Assembly (NCBI RefSeq): GCF_018145875.1
Contig: NZ_JAGSSV010000019.1
Span: 1 to 53,027, forward strand
Reading direction: 5' to 3'
DNA from: Marinomonas vulgaris
GTDB lineage: Bacteria; Pseudomonadota; Gammaproteobacteria; Pseudomonadales; Marinomonadaceae
DNA: 53,027 nt
Within the stretch, counting starts at the first letter, position 1. Each line of letters starts with the position of its first letter. The position numbers were made by a program, and so were the translations under genes. The notes under the pieces were generated by a model. The model had not been told where the DNA came from, searched no databases, and saw nothing but the letters and a program-made list of their open reading frames with translations. This document shows positions 6,957 through 15,579 of this stretch, in pieces.

Positions 6957-7640
6957 CTAGTTGGTTTCTGACCATTGGCGGAGCAGGTTGTGATACACCC
7001 AAATCAAGTTTTGTACCCGCTCGTCATCGGGCAAATCCTGCCTTAAGGCTTGAATGCTCTGATCCAGTTGATGCAGGGTTCGGCGTTGTTCATTGTCTTT
7101 TACTAAACTTTGTAACCAAAAAAACGCACTGACTCTGGCACCTTTTGTCACCGGAGTGACCTTGTGTAGGCTGGTAGATGGGTACAACACCATATCGCCA
7201 GCGGGCAGTTTGATTTTTTGCTGACCGAAAGTGTCTTCTATGACCAATTCACCGCCTTCGTATTCATCCGGATCACTGAAAAAAATGGTCATTGATAGGT
7301 CGGTACGAATCTTAACCGGTGTGTTGGGGACTTGTCTGATGGCGTTATCCACATGAAAACCAAACGCACCGCCACCTTGATAACGATTAAACATGGGTGG
7401 AAAAATTTTTGCGGGTAGCGCCGAACTCATAAAATCTTCACGTTGACCAAGGGTTTGTAAAATATAATCTCCCAACTTAATCGCCAATGGATCGTCTTGG
7501 GTTAGCTGTTGATTGGTTTTTTGATCTCTAGAGGCATTGCCAGCGGTGAGCTTGCCATCTGTCCACCTTGCTGTATCTAGATGTTCTCGAATGCTTTTTA
7601 CTTGCTCAGGCGTGAACACTTGTTTTAGGTGTAATAGCAT
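6957..7640 (-). CDS. piuC: PKHD-type Fe(II)/2-oxoglutarate hydroxylase PiuC (YbiX)
   Basis: This 227-residue enzyme shows the iron ligands H96 and D98 (GFHVDNAIRQ) and H159 (TSLHKVTPV), with R169 for 2-oxoglutarate. Length and motifs fit the PiuC/YbiX family. Family members are iron-repressed and accompany catecholate siderophore receptors. Their substrate is not established, with a role in siderophore or receptor modification or processing suspected. The gene lies 130 bases downstream of the receptor gene on the same strand, with a hairpin between, so it may be read partly by readthrough from the Fur-controlled receptor promoter. Confidence 0.9.
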   Translation of the reverse strand: MLLHLKQVFTPEQVKSIREHLDTARWTDGKLTAGNASRDQKTNQQLTQDDPLAIKLGDYILQTLGQREDFMSSALPAKIFPPMFNRYQGGGAFGFHVDNAIRQVPNTPVKIRTDLSMTIFFSDPDEYEGGELVIEDTFGQQKIKLPAGDMVLYPSTSLHKVTPVTKGARVSAFFWLQSLVKDNEQRRTLHQLDQSIQALRQDLPDDERVQNLIWVYHNLLRQWSETN

Positions 7641-7687
7641 GTGTTTCCTTATCTTAACGAGTTCAATTTCTGCTGGCTAAACCAAAA

Positions 7688-7720
7688 AGAAAGCAGCCAT
7701 GGAGTATACATAGCTGCTTT
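7688..7720 (-). terminator. Hairpin between piuA and piuC (terminator or attenuator)
   Basis: On the minus strand AAAGCAGC / GCTGCTTT arms, with an extended but imperfect inner stem, are followed by TTTCTTTTT. It lies about 50 bases after the receptor stop. It would end or reduce transcription into piuC. Confidence 0.6.
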
Positions 7721-7770
7721 TGGAGTGCGAAGAAAAGGGAATAACTTCGCAACGAACCTAGCTTGAGTAA

Positions 7771-9966
7771 TTAGAAATCGTATTTAACAGTTGCTTTAGC
7801 GTTACGACCGTAACCTGGTAGGAAGTGGCCTTTGGCACTGTAATCAGTGATATAGGTTTCATCAGTTAGGTTGCTAATGTTCAGCTGTGCCGATAGGTTC
7901 TCAGTAAACTGATAGCTGGCCATGGCGTTGAATAAAGTAACTGAATCAGTTGTGAAATAGGCTTTACTTTGTCTCCAGTAGGTGATGCCAGAATTGTATT
8001 CTGCGCCTATGCCCAGGCCAAGTTTTTCTTTGTTGTAGGCAAACCATAGAGCCGCAGACTTTTCTGGTGCTGAGCTTAAGCCATCGCCTTCATTATCAGC
8101 GTCGTAGTCTTCTGTAACTTCTGTGTCTTGTTTGGTGAAGCTAGCAGTCACGCTGATGGTCTCTGTTAGCTGGCCTGTCGTCGATAGCTCAATACCGGTG
8201 CTTTGCTCCTCACCGAAAATCAGATTGTCATCATCATCAGAATCATAAGTATCTGTTTTTGTGTCAAATATAGCGGCGCTAAGTAATAAGCGATCGTTAA
8301 AGAAGTTCCATTTTGTACCTACTTCGGCCGTGGTCGACTCTAATGGGTCTAAGCTAATATACTCTTGAACTTGTGCAACGGAACTACCATTTAGTGATAA
8401 ATCATCACCATTAGGTGATTGGTTATTTGCGTAGGCCAAATAAATACTGCCATTTTTAGCAGGCTTAAAGTTAATCCCTGTATTCCAACTAATTAGATCA
8501 GCATCTGATTTCTCAGAGACATCGGCTATAAAAGTGCCGCGACTCGTTAGTGTTTGATCAGCATCCAAGCGGTATTTCTCCAAACGAAGCCCGCCACTTA
8601 ATTGCACTTTATCGTTTAACGTAGCTGTGTCACTAAAATATGCAGCCAAACCTGTTGCTGTAGCGTCTTTGGAGTAACCATCTGTCGTGTAAGAACCCGT
8701 GATTGTGTTTGTTGATGGGTCTAGAGGATCATAAGTTGCAGTGCTATCAGAATAAGTAACTGTTACATCGGGGGTTTTTTGAGTTTCTTGATAAATTTCT
8801 GCCCCTATAACTAGGTTATGTCGAACTGCTCCTGTGTAAAGTTCACCAATGAAATCAAATTGTGAAACGATCAGTTCGTTTTCGCTAAAGTCTGTTTTAG
8901 CGTTGTTGCTATCAAATGTACCATCCCCATTATCATATGGGCGTGAAATGATACTTTTTACATTTGTTTTTCCAAAACGAGTTTGGTTGCGAAAAGCCCA
9001 TTCATCGTTAATTTGATGGTTTAGGATGGCAGTAATGGTAGTGGCTTCCACTTCTTCAAAGTCAAGGCCTTCAACGCCGTAGTAATCGTCCCAATATGAT
9101 TCACCGATAGGTCCTGCAGATACTCCAAGTATTGCAGCTGATGCTTCGCCAATATAAGGCAAGCCGATCACTGGGGTGTTGTCTTGCTGCATGTGCATGA
9201 AGTTAACCGTCAGGTCTGTTTTCTCACTGAGTTTATCAAAGTAAGAAATAGCGATGGCTTCGGTTTCGTAGTTTTCTTCGCCATTGTCCCAGTAATCACC
9301 GCCAGTTTGTCCAACGATGTTTAATCGAATCGCGCTGTCTTCTGTTAATACCTTGTTGAAATCGCCGGTGATACGAGTCATGTCTGCCTCATCATAAGAC
9401 GCGGTCACACTGTTTTTATCACCGCGAAGGTGAGCGGTTTTAGTCACTAAGTTGACCGAGCCGCCCGCAGAGCCTTTACCAGAAATCGTGCCATTAGCGC
9501 CTTTGGCAACCTCGATGGATTCGGTATTAAACGTATCGCGGCTGTAACCTGCTACATCGCGAATACCATCGGTATAAATACTGCCGTTGGCATCAAAACC
9601 ACGAATCGTTACGTTGTCGGCTGTATTGATATTACCGCCGCCTTCACCGGCACCAAATGTGGAGACACCGGAGACATTTCGCAGAGCGTCTTCTAGGGAA
9701 GTGACACCCTGATCTTCCAGTACCGCTTCGTTAATCACGTTTACGGTTTTAGGGGTATCAACTAATTTTTGTGTGTATTTAGGGCTGGATAGGTTATCTA
9801 CCGTGTAGCTTGCTTCGGCTGAGTCAACGATTTCAATTTGCTCTAACTCAATATTAGCGTCTTCAGCAATGGCAGGCTGTGCCATCAATACAAGAGCGGA
9901 ACTGATCGCTAATGTGAGTGGGGCAAGGGGGAAACGAAACGAGTGAGTGTTGTGTGTGTGAGCCAT
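7771..9966 (-). CDS. piuA: TonB-dependent catecholate siderophore receptor (PiuA/Fiu-like)
   Basis: This 731-residue outer-membrane receptor has a signal peptide (cleavage after AIAE, about residue 34-35). A TonB-box-like segment (IEQIEIVDSAE-type) is followed by the plug domain (DTPKTVNVINEAVLEDQGVTSLEDALRN, then GGNINTADNVTIRGFDANGSIY) and a 22-strand-type barrel rich in aromatic and acidic strands. It ends in the outer-membrane signature ATVKYDF with a terminal Phe. Family and the adjacent piuC point to uptake of ferric catecholate siderophores or their breakdown products, energised by TonB. A Fur-like site precedes it. The symbol is by family resemblance; Fiu is an alternative name. Confidence 0.88.
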   Translation of the reverse strand: MAHTHNTHSFRFPLAPLTLAISSALVLMAQPAIAEDANIELEQIEIVDSAEASYTVDNLSSPKYTQKLVDTPKTVNVINEAVLEDQGVTSLEDALRNVSGVSTFGAGEGGGNINTADNVTIRGFDANGSIYTDGIRDVAGYSRDTFNTESIEVAKGANGTISGKGSAGGSVNLVTKTAHLRGDKNSVTASYDEADMTRITGDFNKVLTEDSAIRLNIVGQTGGDYWDNGEENYETEAIAISYFDKLSEKTDLTVNFMHMQQDNTPVIGLPYIGEASAAILGVSAGPIGESYWDDYYGVEGLDFEEVEATTITAILNHQINDEWAFRNQTRFGKTNVKSIISRPYDNGDGTFDSNNAKTDFSENELIVSQFDFIGELYTGAVRHNLVIGAEIYQETQKTPDVTVTYSDSTATYDPLDPSTNTITGSYTTDGYSKDATATGLAAYFSDTATLNDKVQLSGGLRLEKYRLDADQTLTSRGTFIADVSEKSDADLISWNTGINFKPAKNGSIYLAYANNQSPNGDDLSLNGSSVAQVQEYISLDPLESTTAEVGTKWNFFNDRLLLSAAIFDTKTDTYDSDDDDNLIFGEEQSTGIELSTTGQLTETISVTASFTKQDTEVTEDYDADNEGDGLSSAPEKSAALWFAYNKEKLGLGIGAEYNSGITYWRQSKAYFTTDSVTLFNAMASYQFTENLSAQLNISNLTDETYITDYSAKGHFLPGYGRNAKATVKYDF

Positions 9967-10028
9967 CTTTAAACCTTTATTGAGTGATTAGCAGCAAATT
10001 CAATTGTGTGTATTGAGATGCAGATGGT

Positions 10029-10047
10029 AAATGATAATTGTTATTAT
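10029..10047 (-). promoter_or_regulatory. Fur box upstream of piuA
   Basis: AAATGATAATTGTTATTAT closely follows the GATAAT-type Fur consensus and lies about 65 bases before the start codon of the receptor. Called by eye. Confidence 0.65.
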
Positions 10048-10149
10048 TCAAGTGTTAATTAGTTTTTTTTATCCATTATTTTTACGGCGGGGTGACATAT
10101 TGGTGAGCTGATCGGGTGGTTTTTATGCGTTATATAAGAAAAATATTTT

Positions 10150-10190
10150 GCAAACACACAAAATAACAGAGCCTTATCTTATGTGTTTGC
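10150..10190 (-). terminator. Probable terminator of the metal/redox operon
   Basis: On the minus strand a perfect 9-bp stem GCAAACACA / TGTGTTTGC, with further inner pairing, is followed by AAAATATTTTTC. It lies just past the stop of the last operon gene. The U-rich tract is imperfect. Confidence 0.5.
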
Positions 10191-10203
10191 GATAATTTAA
10201 AAG

Positions 10204-10977
10204 CTATTGCAGTGAAATAAGGTTATTTAAATTTTGTTGCCAACGATCAATAAACTCTGTTTTTTTATGGCGTGAGAAATCATCTATAAGCCATTGGTTT
10301 TTATTGTTTTTTGTACTGACGATGAGCGTATTAAGCGGCATTGTCCCTGTTATTTCTTCTAGTGTGTATGTTGGTAACAGCAAGCCTTTGGTAAAAGGCT
10401 CAGTGCTGTCGTTGGCATTTTGTAATCCTTCATAGCCTGACATGAGTAGGGTATCGTCAATAGTGAGTGCTATTTGACGCAAAGATTGACTTACTACTTG
10501 ATACCTTATTGTGATGTCCTTCTCATACTCGGGCCATAGTAAGGACAGGTCACGTTTAAGAATACCTAGCATCATGAGGGCGTTATTGGGGTTGAGCCAA
10601 AAATATTCACTGGGCTCTTGTACGGCAACGCGTTCTCCGCCGGGAAGCAGGGCCTCAGCAATGTCGATAGGAACGGCGCGAATGTTGGTGCTGCGTACTG
10701 AAGTATAAAAGGCCAGATCTGGTCGCAGCGCACTGATGTTCACAATGGCGTCGAAAGGGTCCAGTGGCTCGGTTCGATTTTTGTTGAGCCAACTTGGAAT
10801 GCGGTTAATAGGCAGCCGAGTGGGTGGCAAATAAGTCACCTTGACGGGAGTTGTGCTTAGCAATGAGCGAGTCATGCTGTCTGCAATGGGGGTGACGGTT
10901 ACCACGCTGGCCGCCACCACATTGAGAGTAAAAGATAGGCCTAACATTGCCAGACCAACCAATAAGGTTAAGCGCAT
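10204..10977 (-). CDS. Degenerate metal-binding-protein homologue (ABC substrate-binding-like)
   Basis: This 257-residue periplasmic protein has a signal peptide (MRLTLLVGLAMLGLSFTLNVVA). It has the spacing and order of a cluster A-I (ZnuA/MntC-type) binding protein: a long helix region after residue 130 (YFWLNPNNALMMLGILKRDLSLLWPEY, where ZnuA-type proteins have NPH-W) and a late segment like MPLNTLIVSTKN. The metal-ligand histidines of the family are missing; the mature part has almost no His. It overlaps the permease gene by 10 bases, so it is co-transcribed. It may bind the transporter without metal, bind something else, or be decaying. Confidence 0.65.
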   Translation of the reverse strand: MRLTLLVGLAMLGLSFTLNVVAASVVTVTPIADSMTRSLLSTTPVKVTYLPPTRLPINRIPSWLNKNRTEPLDPFDAIVNISALRPDLAFYTSVRSTNIRAVPIDIAEALLPGGERVAVQEPSEYFWLNPNNALMMLGILKRDLSLLWPEYEKDITIRYQVVSQSLRQIALTIDDTLLMSGYEGLQNANDSTEPFTKGLLLPTYTLEEITGTMPLNTLIVSTKNNKNQWLIDDFSRHKKTEFIDRWQQNLNNLISLQ

Positions 10978-11864
10978 ACAAGGGTACTCCGTTTACGAAA
11001 TGAATAGGTGCAAATAGCGACAATGAACCAGATGCACGCAGCTAAAATGATCGCAGGACCTGTACCGATCGACCATTTCATGTGCATAGGTAACAGCACC
11101 CCGGCGAGAGCACTGGTGGTGGCGATAAACATAGAGTAGCCCACCATGCCGCGTAGGTTAGTCGCCATTAATCGGGCACTAGCAGCAGGGATAAGCAACA
11201 AGGCACCCACCAAAATAGCGCCAATGATTTTCACCGCGGCCACAGTGATCAAGGCAATTAAGAGTACGAAGCCATAGTCGTGTAAGGTCACACGAATGCG
11301 TCGCGATTTTGCGATATCAGGGCTTAAGGCATTGAGAAAGGCCTGATTACTGGCGGTAAAGGCGAGTATGAGCACAGTGAGGCTAATCACGCTCAAAATC
11401 ACCAAATCGTAGATGGAGGCGGTGAGAATGGAGCCAAATAGTACCTGCTCAACCAAGTGGGCGTTAATTTTCTTGGCAACAAACATCAATAGTGCTGCCC
11501 CCAAAGCGAGGGCAAAGGCGAGGAATACCCCGATCAGGGCATCGTAGGGAACCGTGGTGCGACCACGAACCCATTGTAACGTGAGAGCAAACAGCACAGA
11601 GAAAGCAAATAAGCTAATCCATGGTTCTGTGACGGGCTCGCCCATTAGTATGCCGATGGACACGCCAGTTAACGCACTGTGTCCTACGGCTTCAGACAAA
11701 AACGCCAAGCGTTTGACGACCACTAATGTGCCCAGAGCGCCCAGTAAAGGGCCTATCATTAGGCAGGCAATAAAGGCGTTAACGACAAAGCCGTAGCTAA
11801 AAATCGACGGTAACATGCCGGCATCTACGGCCATTTGAAACCAAGCGTGTAGACTAGCTAACAT
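10968..11864 (-). CDS. Metal ABC transporter permease (ZnuB/MntB family)
   Basis: This 298-residue inner-membrane permease has about eight to nine transmembrane segments. It carries family landmarks such as GALGTLVVVKRLAFLSEAVGHSALTG near residue 45 and VKIIGAILVGALLLIPAASARL near 205-230. It belongs to the ABC-3 family that moves Zn, Mn or Fe(II) inward. It overlaps the ATPase gene by 11 bases. Which metal is carried cannot be read from the permease. Operon context with Fur-like sites favours iron or a metal used under iron starvation. Confidence 0.88.
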   Translation of the reverse strand: MLASLHAWFQMAVDAGMLPSIFSYGFVVNAFIACLMIGPLLGALGTLVVVKRLAFLSEAVGHSALTGVSIGILMGEPVTEPWISLFAFSVLFALTLQWVRGRTTVPYDALIGVFLAFALALGAALLMFVAKKINAHLVEQVLFGSILTASIYDLVILSVISLTVLILAFTASNQAFLNALSPDIAKSRRIRVTLHDYGFVLLIALITVAAVKIIGAILVGALLLIPAASARLMATNLRGMVGYSMFIATTSALAGVLLPMHMKWSIGTGPAIILAACIWFIVAICTYSFRKRSTLVCA

Positions 11865-12576
11865 GTTTCAGCTCCGTCACATTAGAAGGGAATGCGCTCA
11901 GATGAGCACTTTTTAGTTGTTCAAACACGACAGAGGGGGCGTTGTGATCCTTCAGGCCACCGTCGATCCAAGCCAAAGAGTCACAGCAGTCTTGAATAAT
12001 TTGCCAGTCATGCTCAATCATAATCAGAGTGCCGCCTGAGTTTTTAAAATCCTGCAGTAGTTGAATGATTTGCTCTCGTCCCTGCTTGTCGACACCGGCC
12101 ATGGGTTCGTCGAGCAGTAACATATCGGGTTCATTAAGCAGTGCACAGGCGAGCAATACTCGCTGGCGCTCTCCCGTTGATAGGGTGCCAATACGTTTCT
12201 TTAATAAAGCTTGAATGCTTACCTTTTCTATTGCCGCTTCAATTTTTGGGTCTGTTTTGTAGCGTTGCCACACAGGTTGCTTGTCGCTGTGTAAGCGAAT
12301 AAAGTCCGATACCGTGATGGGCAAAGACGCATCAAAGGGCGACAACTGAGGCATATAGCCCACTTCCCCTTTACCTTTAGGCCATTGCAGAGAGATGTTG
12401 CCACGATGGTTGAGTAATCCGGCAATGGCTTTGAGTAAAGTACTTTTGCCCCCACCGTTGGGGCCGGCGATACCATGCCATCCGCCACCAAAAAACGTCG
12501 CGGACGAGGGTGTCAATAAAGGGTTGTTTTGAACGACAACCGCCACCTTGTCGAGTAACAAAGTTGGTCCCCTCAT
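11854..12576 (-). CDS. Metal ABC transporter ATP-binding protein
   Basis: This 240-residue ABC ATPase has Walker A GPNGGGKST (about residues 38-46), the signature LSTGERQR and Walker B MLLLDEPMAGVD, followed by the switch His (MIEHDWQ). It powers the adjacent permease from the cytoplasmic side. Its ATG overlaps the stop of the binding-protein gene (ATGA), showing tight translational coupling. The family is ZnuC/MntA-like. Confidence 0.92.
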   Translation of the reverse strand: MRGPTLLLDKVAVVVQNNPLLTPSSATFFGGGWHGIAGPNGGGKSTLLKAIAGLLNHRGNISLQWPKGKGEVGYMPQLSPFDASLPITVSDFIRLHSDKQPVWQRYKTDPKIEAAIEKVSIQALLKKRIGTLSTGERQRVLLACALLNEPDMLLLDEPMAGVDKQGREQIIQLLQDFKNSGGTLIMIEHDWQIIQDCCDSLAWIDGGLKDHNAPSVVFEQLKSAHLSAFPSNVTELKHVS

Positions 12577-13430
12577 TCCTGTAATGCCTCTGCCAGTTTG
12601 TTTAAGTTATGACGCATTTCATTTTCCACCATGTCTTTGTTGTACGCCCCATGGGTCATGTGACTGAAGTAATAAATCTTGATGCCGGTTTCTCGCTCAA
12701 TCAAATCGACGTATTTGTTCTCCATATTTAATTCGGTAAAAAGCACGTCGATATTGAGTTTGCGAATGGTTTGAATGGTGTCTTCAAGTTGCGATGCGCT
12801 GGGCGCGACTCCATGGGCGGGTTCGATAACGGCTGAGACGGTTAGACCAAACTCTTGTAATAAATACGCATAAGCGCCGTGGGTGCTAGCGATACGAATA
12901 TGGCTGACGTCTTTATTTAACAAGGCTTGCTGTACGGGTAACTTCAGGCTGCGAAGCGTTTTTGCGTATTCTAAGGCGTTGCGAAGAAAGTAGGTTTTGT
13001 TGCTTGGGTCTAATGCGCTCAGACCTTTGGCGATGGTATACACTTGGCGAATCGCGGCATCAATTGAGACAAATGTGTGCGGATTGACTTTTTCGTCGTG
13101 GCCAATCAGGGGAACATCTTGATTGGCGTAGATAACGGTTAGGTTTTTAGGTTGTAAGCGATCGACGGTGTCGGTGGCAAATAAATCATGACCAATGCCA
13201 TTCACCACTAAGGCATCAAGTTTGTTAAGACGATCAATGTCAGCCGGGTTTAGCTGATAATTATGAGGATTAAAGCCGCTGGCAATGAGAGGCAACACAT
13301 CGGCTCTGTCTCCTACGATATTGCTTACATAAGCATAATAAGGATGAAGTGTTACGCCGACTTGTAAACGTGTTTGCGCGTGGGTTTGGAAACTGACTAA
13401 AAAAAGTAGGCCCAGCAGTAAAAATTTCAT
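12573..13430 (-). CDS. Metal ABC transporter periplasmic binding protein (ZnuA-like)
   Basis: This 285-residue protein has a signal peptide (MKFLLLGLLFLVSFQTHA) and the cluster A-I fold. Likely metal ligands are the His in GFNPHNYQL, the His in NPHTFVSID, the His in STHGAYAYL and the Glu in LFTELNMENK. The His-rich loop typical of many zinc-specific ZnuA proteins is absent. That leaves Zn, Mn and Fe(II) as candidates. AAAGGA precedes the ATG. It is the functional-looking binding protein of the operon, in contrast to the degenerate copy at the operon end. Confidence 0.88.
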   Translation of the reverse strand: MKFLLLGLLFLVSFQTHAQTRLQVGVTLHPYYAYVSNIVGDRADVLPLIASGFNPHNYQLNPADIDRLNKLDALVVNGIGHDLFATDTVDRLQPKNLTVIYANQDVPLIGHDEKVNPHTFVSIDAAIRQVYTIAKGLSALDPSNKTYFLRNALEYAKTLRSLKLPVQQALLNKDVSHIRIASTHGAYAYLLQEFGLTVSAVIEPAHGVAPSASQLEDTIQTIRKLNIDVLFTELNMENKYVDLIERETGIKIYYFSHMTHGAYNKDMVENEMRHNLNKLAEALQE

Positions 13431-13448
13431 TTTACGTCCTTTGATGAA

Positions 13449-13922
13449 TTAGCGGTTTAATGGGTGCCAAACGAGAGAAGCATGACAATCAAGCTCTTTG
13501 TCACTTTGTGCCCAGTGAGCGGCCCAATGCTGTGCTTCGCGTTCAACCGCGAAGAGAATGCCTGCCTGATGCAAGGTGAAGCAGTGTTTATCTTGCTGTG
13601 CAAACGCCGTTTGCCCAATAGTTGGCAAGGGGAGTTGCTGTAATTGATAAGGGGGCGAAATCATGTCGGCTTCTTCTAAAAGCGCAATCTCTTCCAGCGC
13701 GTTACTGATTTGGGTCGCCATATTACTGTGTGATACGGGTAGCTCTGGCAGTGTTTGCTGGGAAGGGCTGTGTAGCAGAGACAATAAAACGCCAGCCAAT
13801 AGGAGTGTTCCCACACAAATGCTTAAAAAGTAGCGCGTTTCGCCACGGCCATCAGCAGGCTGGATAATCTCAATTTCCAGCCCATTGTGGCTTGCGTTTG
13901 GCGATTGGTTATAGCTCGGCAT
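13449..13922 (-). CDS. Single-membrane-span hypothetical protein of the metal operon
   Basis: This 157-residue protein has a polar N-terminus, one transmembrane segment (about residues 31-48, YFLSICVGTLLLAGVLLSLL) and a C-terminal domain probably in the periplasm. That domain has two cysteines and several His/Trp (HCFTLHQAG, HWAAHWAQ, DCHASLVWH). I chose the ATG at 13922, which overlaps the previous gene by 14 bases. A longer frame to 14006 would run far into that gene. It resembles small conserved proteins seen beside metal ABC transporters (DUF6162-type, from memory and unverified). It may link the redox and transport modules. Confidence 0.6.
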   Translation of the reverse strand: MPSYNQSPNASHNGLEIEIIQPADGRGETRYFLSICVGTLLLAGVLLSLLHSPSQQTLPELPVSHSNMATQISNALEEIALLEEADMISPPYQLQQLPLPTIGQTAFAQQDKHCFTLHQAGILFAVEREAQHWAAHWAQSDKELDCHASLVWHPLNR

Positions 13923-14214
13923 AATCAAACTCGGCAGGGTCTTCGTGACCTGGGTTAAACACCAGGTAGTATTCCCCTTGAGGGCGTGATGTGGTGAATT
14001 CACCATTGTCGTCTGTGGTGAGGGTTTCGATCAGCTCTTCTGAATAGGTTTTTATTTGCACCGTTTCGTTGTAAGCGACAGAGCCATCGCTGTATCCAGC
14101 TATGCAATGCAGATTTCCAGCAAGGGCTTCACAATCTAGAGTAGGATAATGCGCAAAGGCTTTGCTCGAAAGCAAAGCCAAGGCACTTCCTACTAATAAG
14201 GAAGATTTCAACAT
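13909..14214 (-). CDS. Small periplasmic protein with predicted N-terminal His
   Basis: This 101-residue protein has a signal peptide (MLKSSLLVGSALALLSSKAFA) cut most naturally before HYPTLDCEA, leaving a mature N-terminal His. Two cysteines (DCEAL, LHCIAG) may form a disulphide. The second half (ETLTTDDNGEFTTSRPQGEYYLVF) looks like the carboxypeptidase-regulatory or Cna-B beta-sandwich seen in DUF4198 and nickel-transport-like proteins. Its start overlaps the stop of the DUF4198 gene (TAATG). It is probably a metal-handling accessory, but this is inference. Confidence 0.7.
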   Translation of the reverse strand: MLKSSLLVGSALALLSSKAFAHYPTLDCEALAGNLHCIAGYSDGSVAYNETVQIKTYSEELIETLTTDDNGEFTTSRPQGEYYLVFNPGHEDPAEFDYAEL

Positions 14215-15023
14215 TATTCGTATACCACCTCAAATGAATAGAAAACAGAGTTTACTTCTTTGTCTGCCTCTGGATCTTGGCTGGCGGCTTCGTAGTTAAA
14301 CATAGCGGAATAGCGACCTGCTTCTTCAAGTGTGACAGAGGCGATACCAGCTTTGTTGGTGCTCAGTTTAATGGGCTCTTGGTTGCCGGTGTAAATGCCA
14401 GATTCCGATTTAATCGCAATAGAAACGCCTTCGACTGGCTTGCCATTCATTAGTACTTTTAGAGCAATTTCTTCACCATTGACGTAATCAGCGGGGTGGG
14501 TAACAGGAATAACTTCGAATCCTTTATTGCTGGGTGTTATTACGGCATCCGTTGGCATTTTCGAGGTGATAAACGCCATGCTGTAGCGATTCATCTTGAT
14601 GGTTTCAACGTTTTTCGCCCCTTCAGGAATTTTACCGGCTAGCTCGCTTTTACTTAGACGTTCACGTTTATGGGTATCGCGAGCACCAATGGTGTAAGTG
14701 GTCATGTAGCCACCACGAGAGGAGCCATAAACGATTTTGTAGGTACCATCGGTTTCAATGGCTAAATCAAAAGAGGTACGAGTCGCACTTTTTACCACAG
14801 TGCCAATATCGCGCATGTGTTTGCCATCGGGGCCGTAAACCATGATGCCATCAACCGACACTGCTTTGTCGTAACGATACACACCGTGTGAAGCGCTGAT
14901 ATCAACGGCCACATCAGCCGGTGCTTTGGTAACGATTGATTTAGCCGGCATAATCATTAGATCGTGTGCAAAGCTGCTGCTGGCCGCCACGATGCCAAGT
15001 GCGCATAGAGAAAGTTTTAACAT
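14214..15023 (-). CDS. DUF4198 family periplasmic protein
   Basis: This 269-residue protein has a signal peptide (MLKLSLCALGIVAASSSFA), then HDLMIMPAKS, close to the AHDxWxxP opening of DUF4198 proteins. Two beta-sandwich-like regions follow (FDLAIETDGTYKIVYGSSRGGY, then GEEIALKVLMNGKPVEGVSI). DUF4198 is related to the periplasmic parts of nickel/cobalt transport systems and is common in iron- or metal-responsive operons. The predicted mature N-terminal His could bind metal. It is translationally coupled to the small protein downstream. Confidence 0.8.
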   Translation of the reverse strand: MLKLSLCALGIVAASSSFAHDLMIMPAKSIVTKAPADVAVDISASHGVYRYDKAVSVDGIMVYGPDGKHMRDIGTVVKSATRTSFDLAIETDGTYKIVYGSSRGGYMTTYTIGARDTHKRERLSKSELAGKIPEGAKNVETIKMNRYSMAFITSKMPTDAVITPSNKGFEVIPVTHPADYVNGEEIALKVLMNGKPVEGVSIAIKSESGIYTGNQEPIKLSTNKAGIASVTLEEAGRYSAMFNYEAASQDPEADKEVNSVFYSFEVVYE

Positions 15024-15092
15024 GTTCTTTCCTTTAAGTTTGAGGGTGTAAGTTGAAGGTTGAAAATTTTACGTTAAGCGTCAATGTGAACA

Positions 15093-15569
15093 TCAGGGTG
15101 TTAGAGTAATGACGATGTCGCCCAACTCTGTGTCCGCCGGAATACGGTATTCTGTGACCCTGTCTTGGGTGTTGATCTTGGTTTTCACCAGTGAGTGACC
15201 ACCGTTTTCACGAGCTGCTTCTACGTACAAGGTGAAGTCGTTTAAGTCGCCTAAGGCAAAGGTTTCTTGGTAGTGACCAGGGCCCTTTGTGGCACCGGTT
15301 AGAGCGTCAACATGGTTGTCGTAACGACCTAATTTGCGCCACCAACGGCGCAAGTCAGACAGCCATTCATCGTCTTTTTTCTGCAAATGCCACACTAGGA
15401 AGGGGGTAGATTCACCGCTGTGTTCCGCCCAAATTGCCACATAGGGGCGAGCGTATTTTTCGGTACTAATACGAGGGATTTCAAACGCCACATCCATGCT
15501 GGCGGCGTACGAAACAGACGATAGCCCCAAGCTGGCGGCAAGCACGCATGAAGACACTAAAACGCGCAT
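15093..15569 (-). CDS. DUF2271 family periplasmic protein, probable flavinylated electron carrier
   Basis: This 158-residue protein has a signal peptide (cleavage near SYAA, about residue 22) and the DUF2271 features KYARPYVAIWAE and the Trp-rich WLSDLRRWWRKLG. At residues 88-94 it has D-A-L-T-G-A-T, which fits the DxxTGAT pattern that ApbE uses to attach FMN through a phosphoester to the last Thr (T94). DUF2271 proteins have been reported among predicted ApbE substrates. It would then be a periplasmic one- or two-electron carrier. No apbE gene is in the window. It lies 10 bases downstream of the PepSY gene. Confidence 0.8.
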   Translation of the reverse strand: MRVLVSSCVLAASLGLSSVSYAASMDVAFEIPRISTEKYARPYVAIWAEHSGESTPFLVWHLQKKDDEWLSDLRRWWRKLGRYDNHVDALTGATKGPGHYQETFALGDLNDFTLYVEAARENGGHSLVKTKINTQDRVTEYRIPADTELGDIVITLTP

Positions 15570-15579
15570 TAACTTCTCC

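Noticed and set aside
13923..14006. N-terminal extension of the single-TM operon protein
   Set aside because: It would lie wholly inside the preceding gene, without a binding site; the ATG at 13922 gives a normal short overlap.
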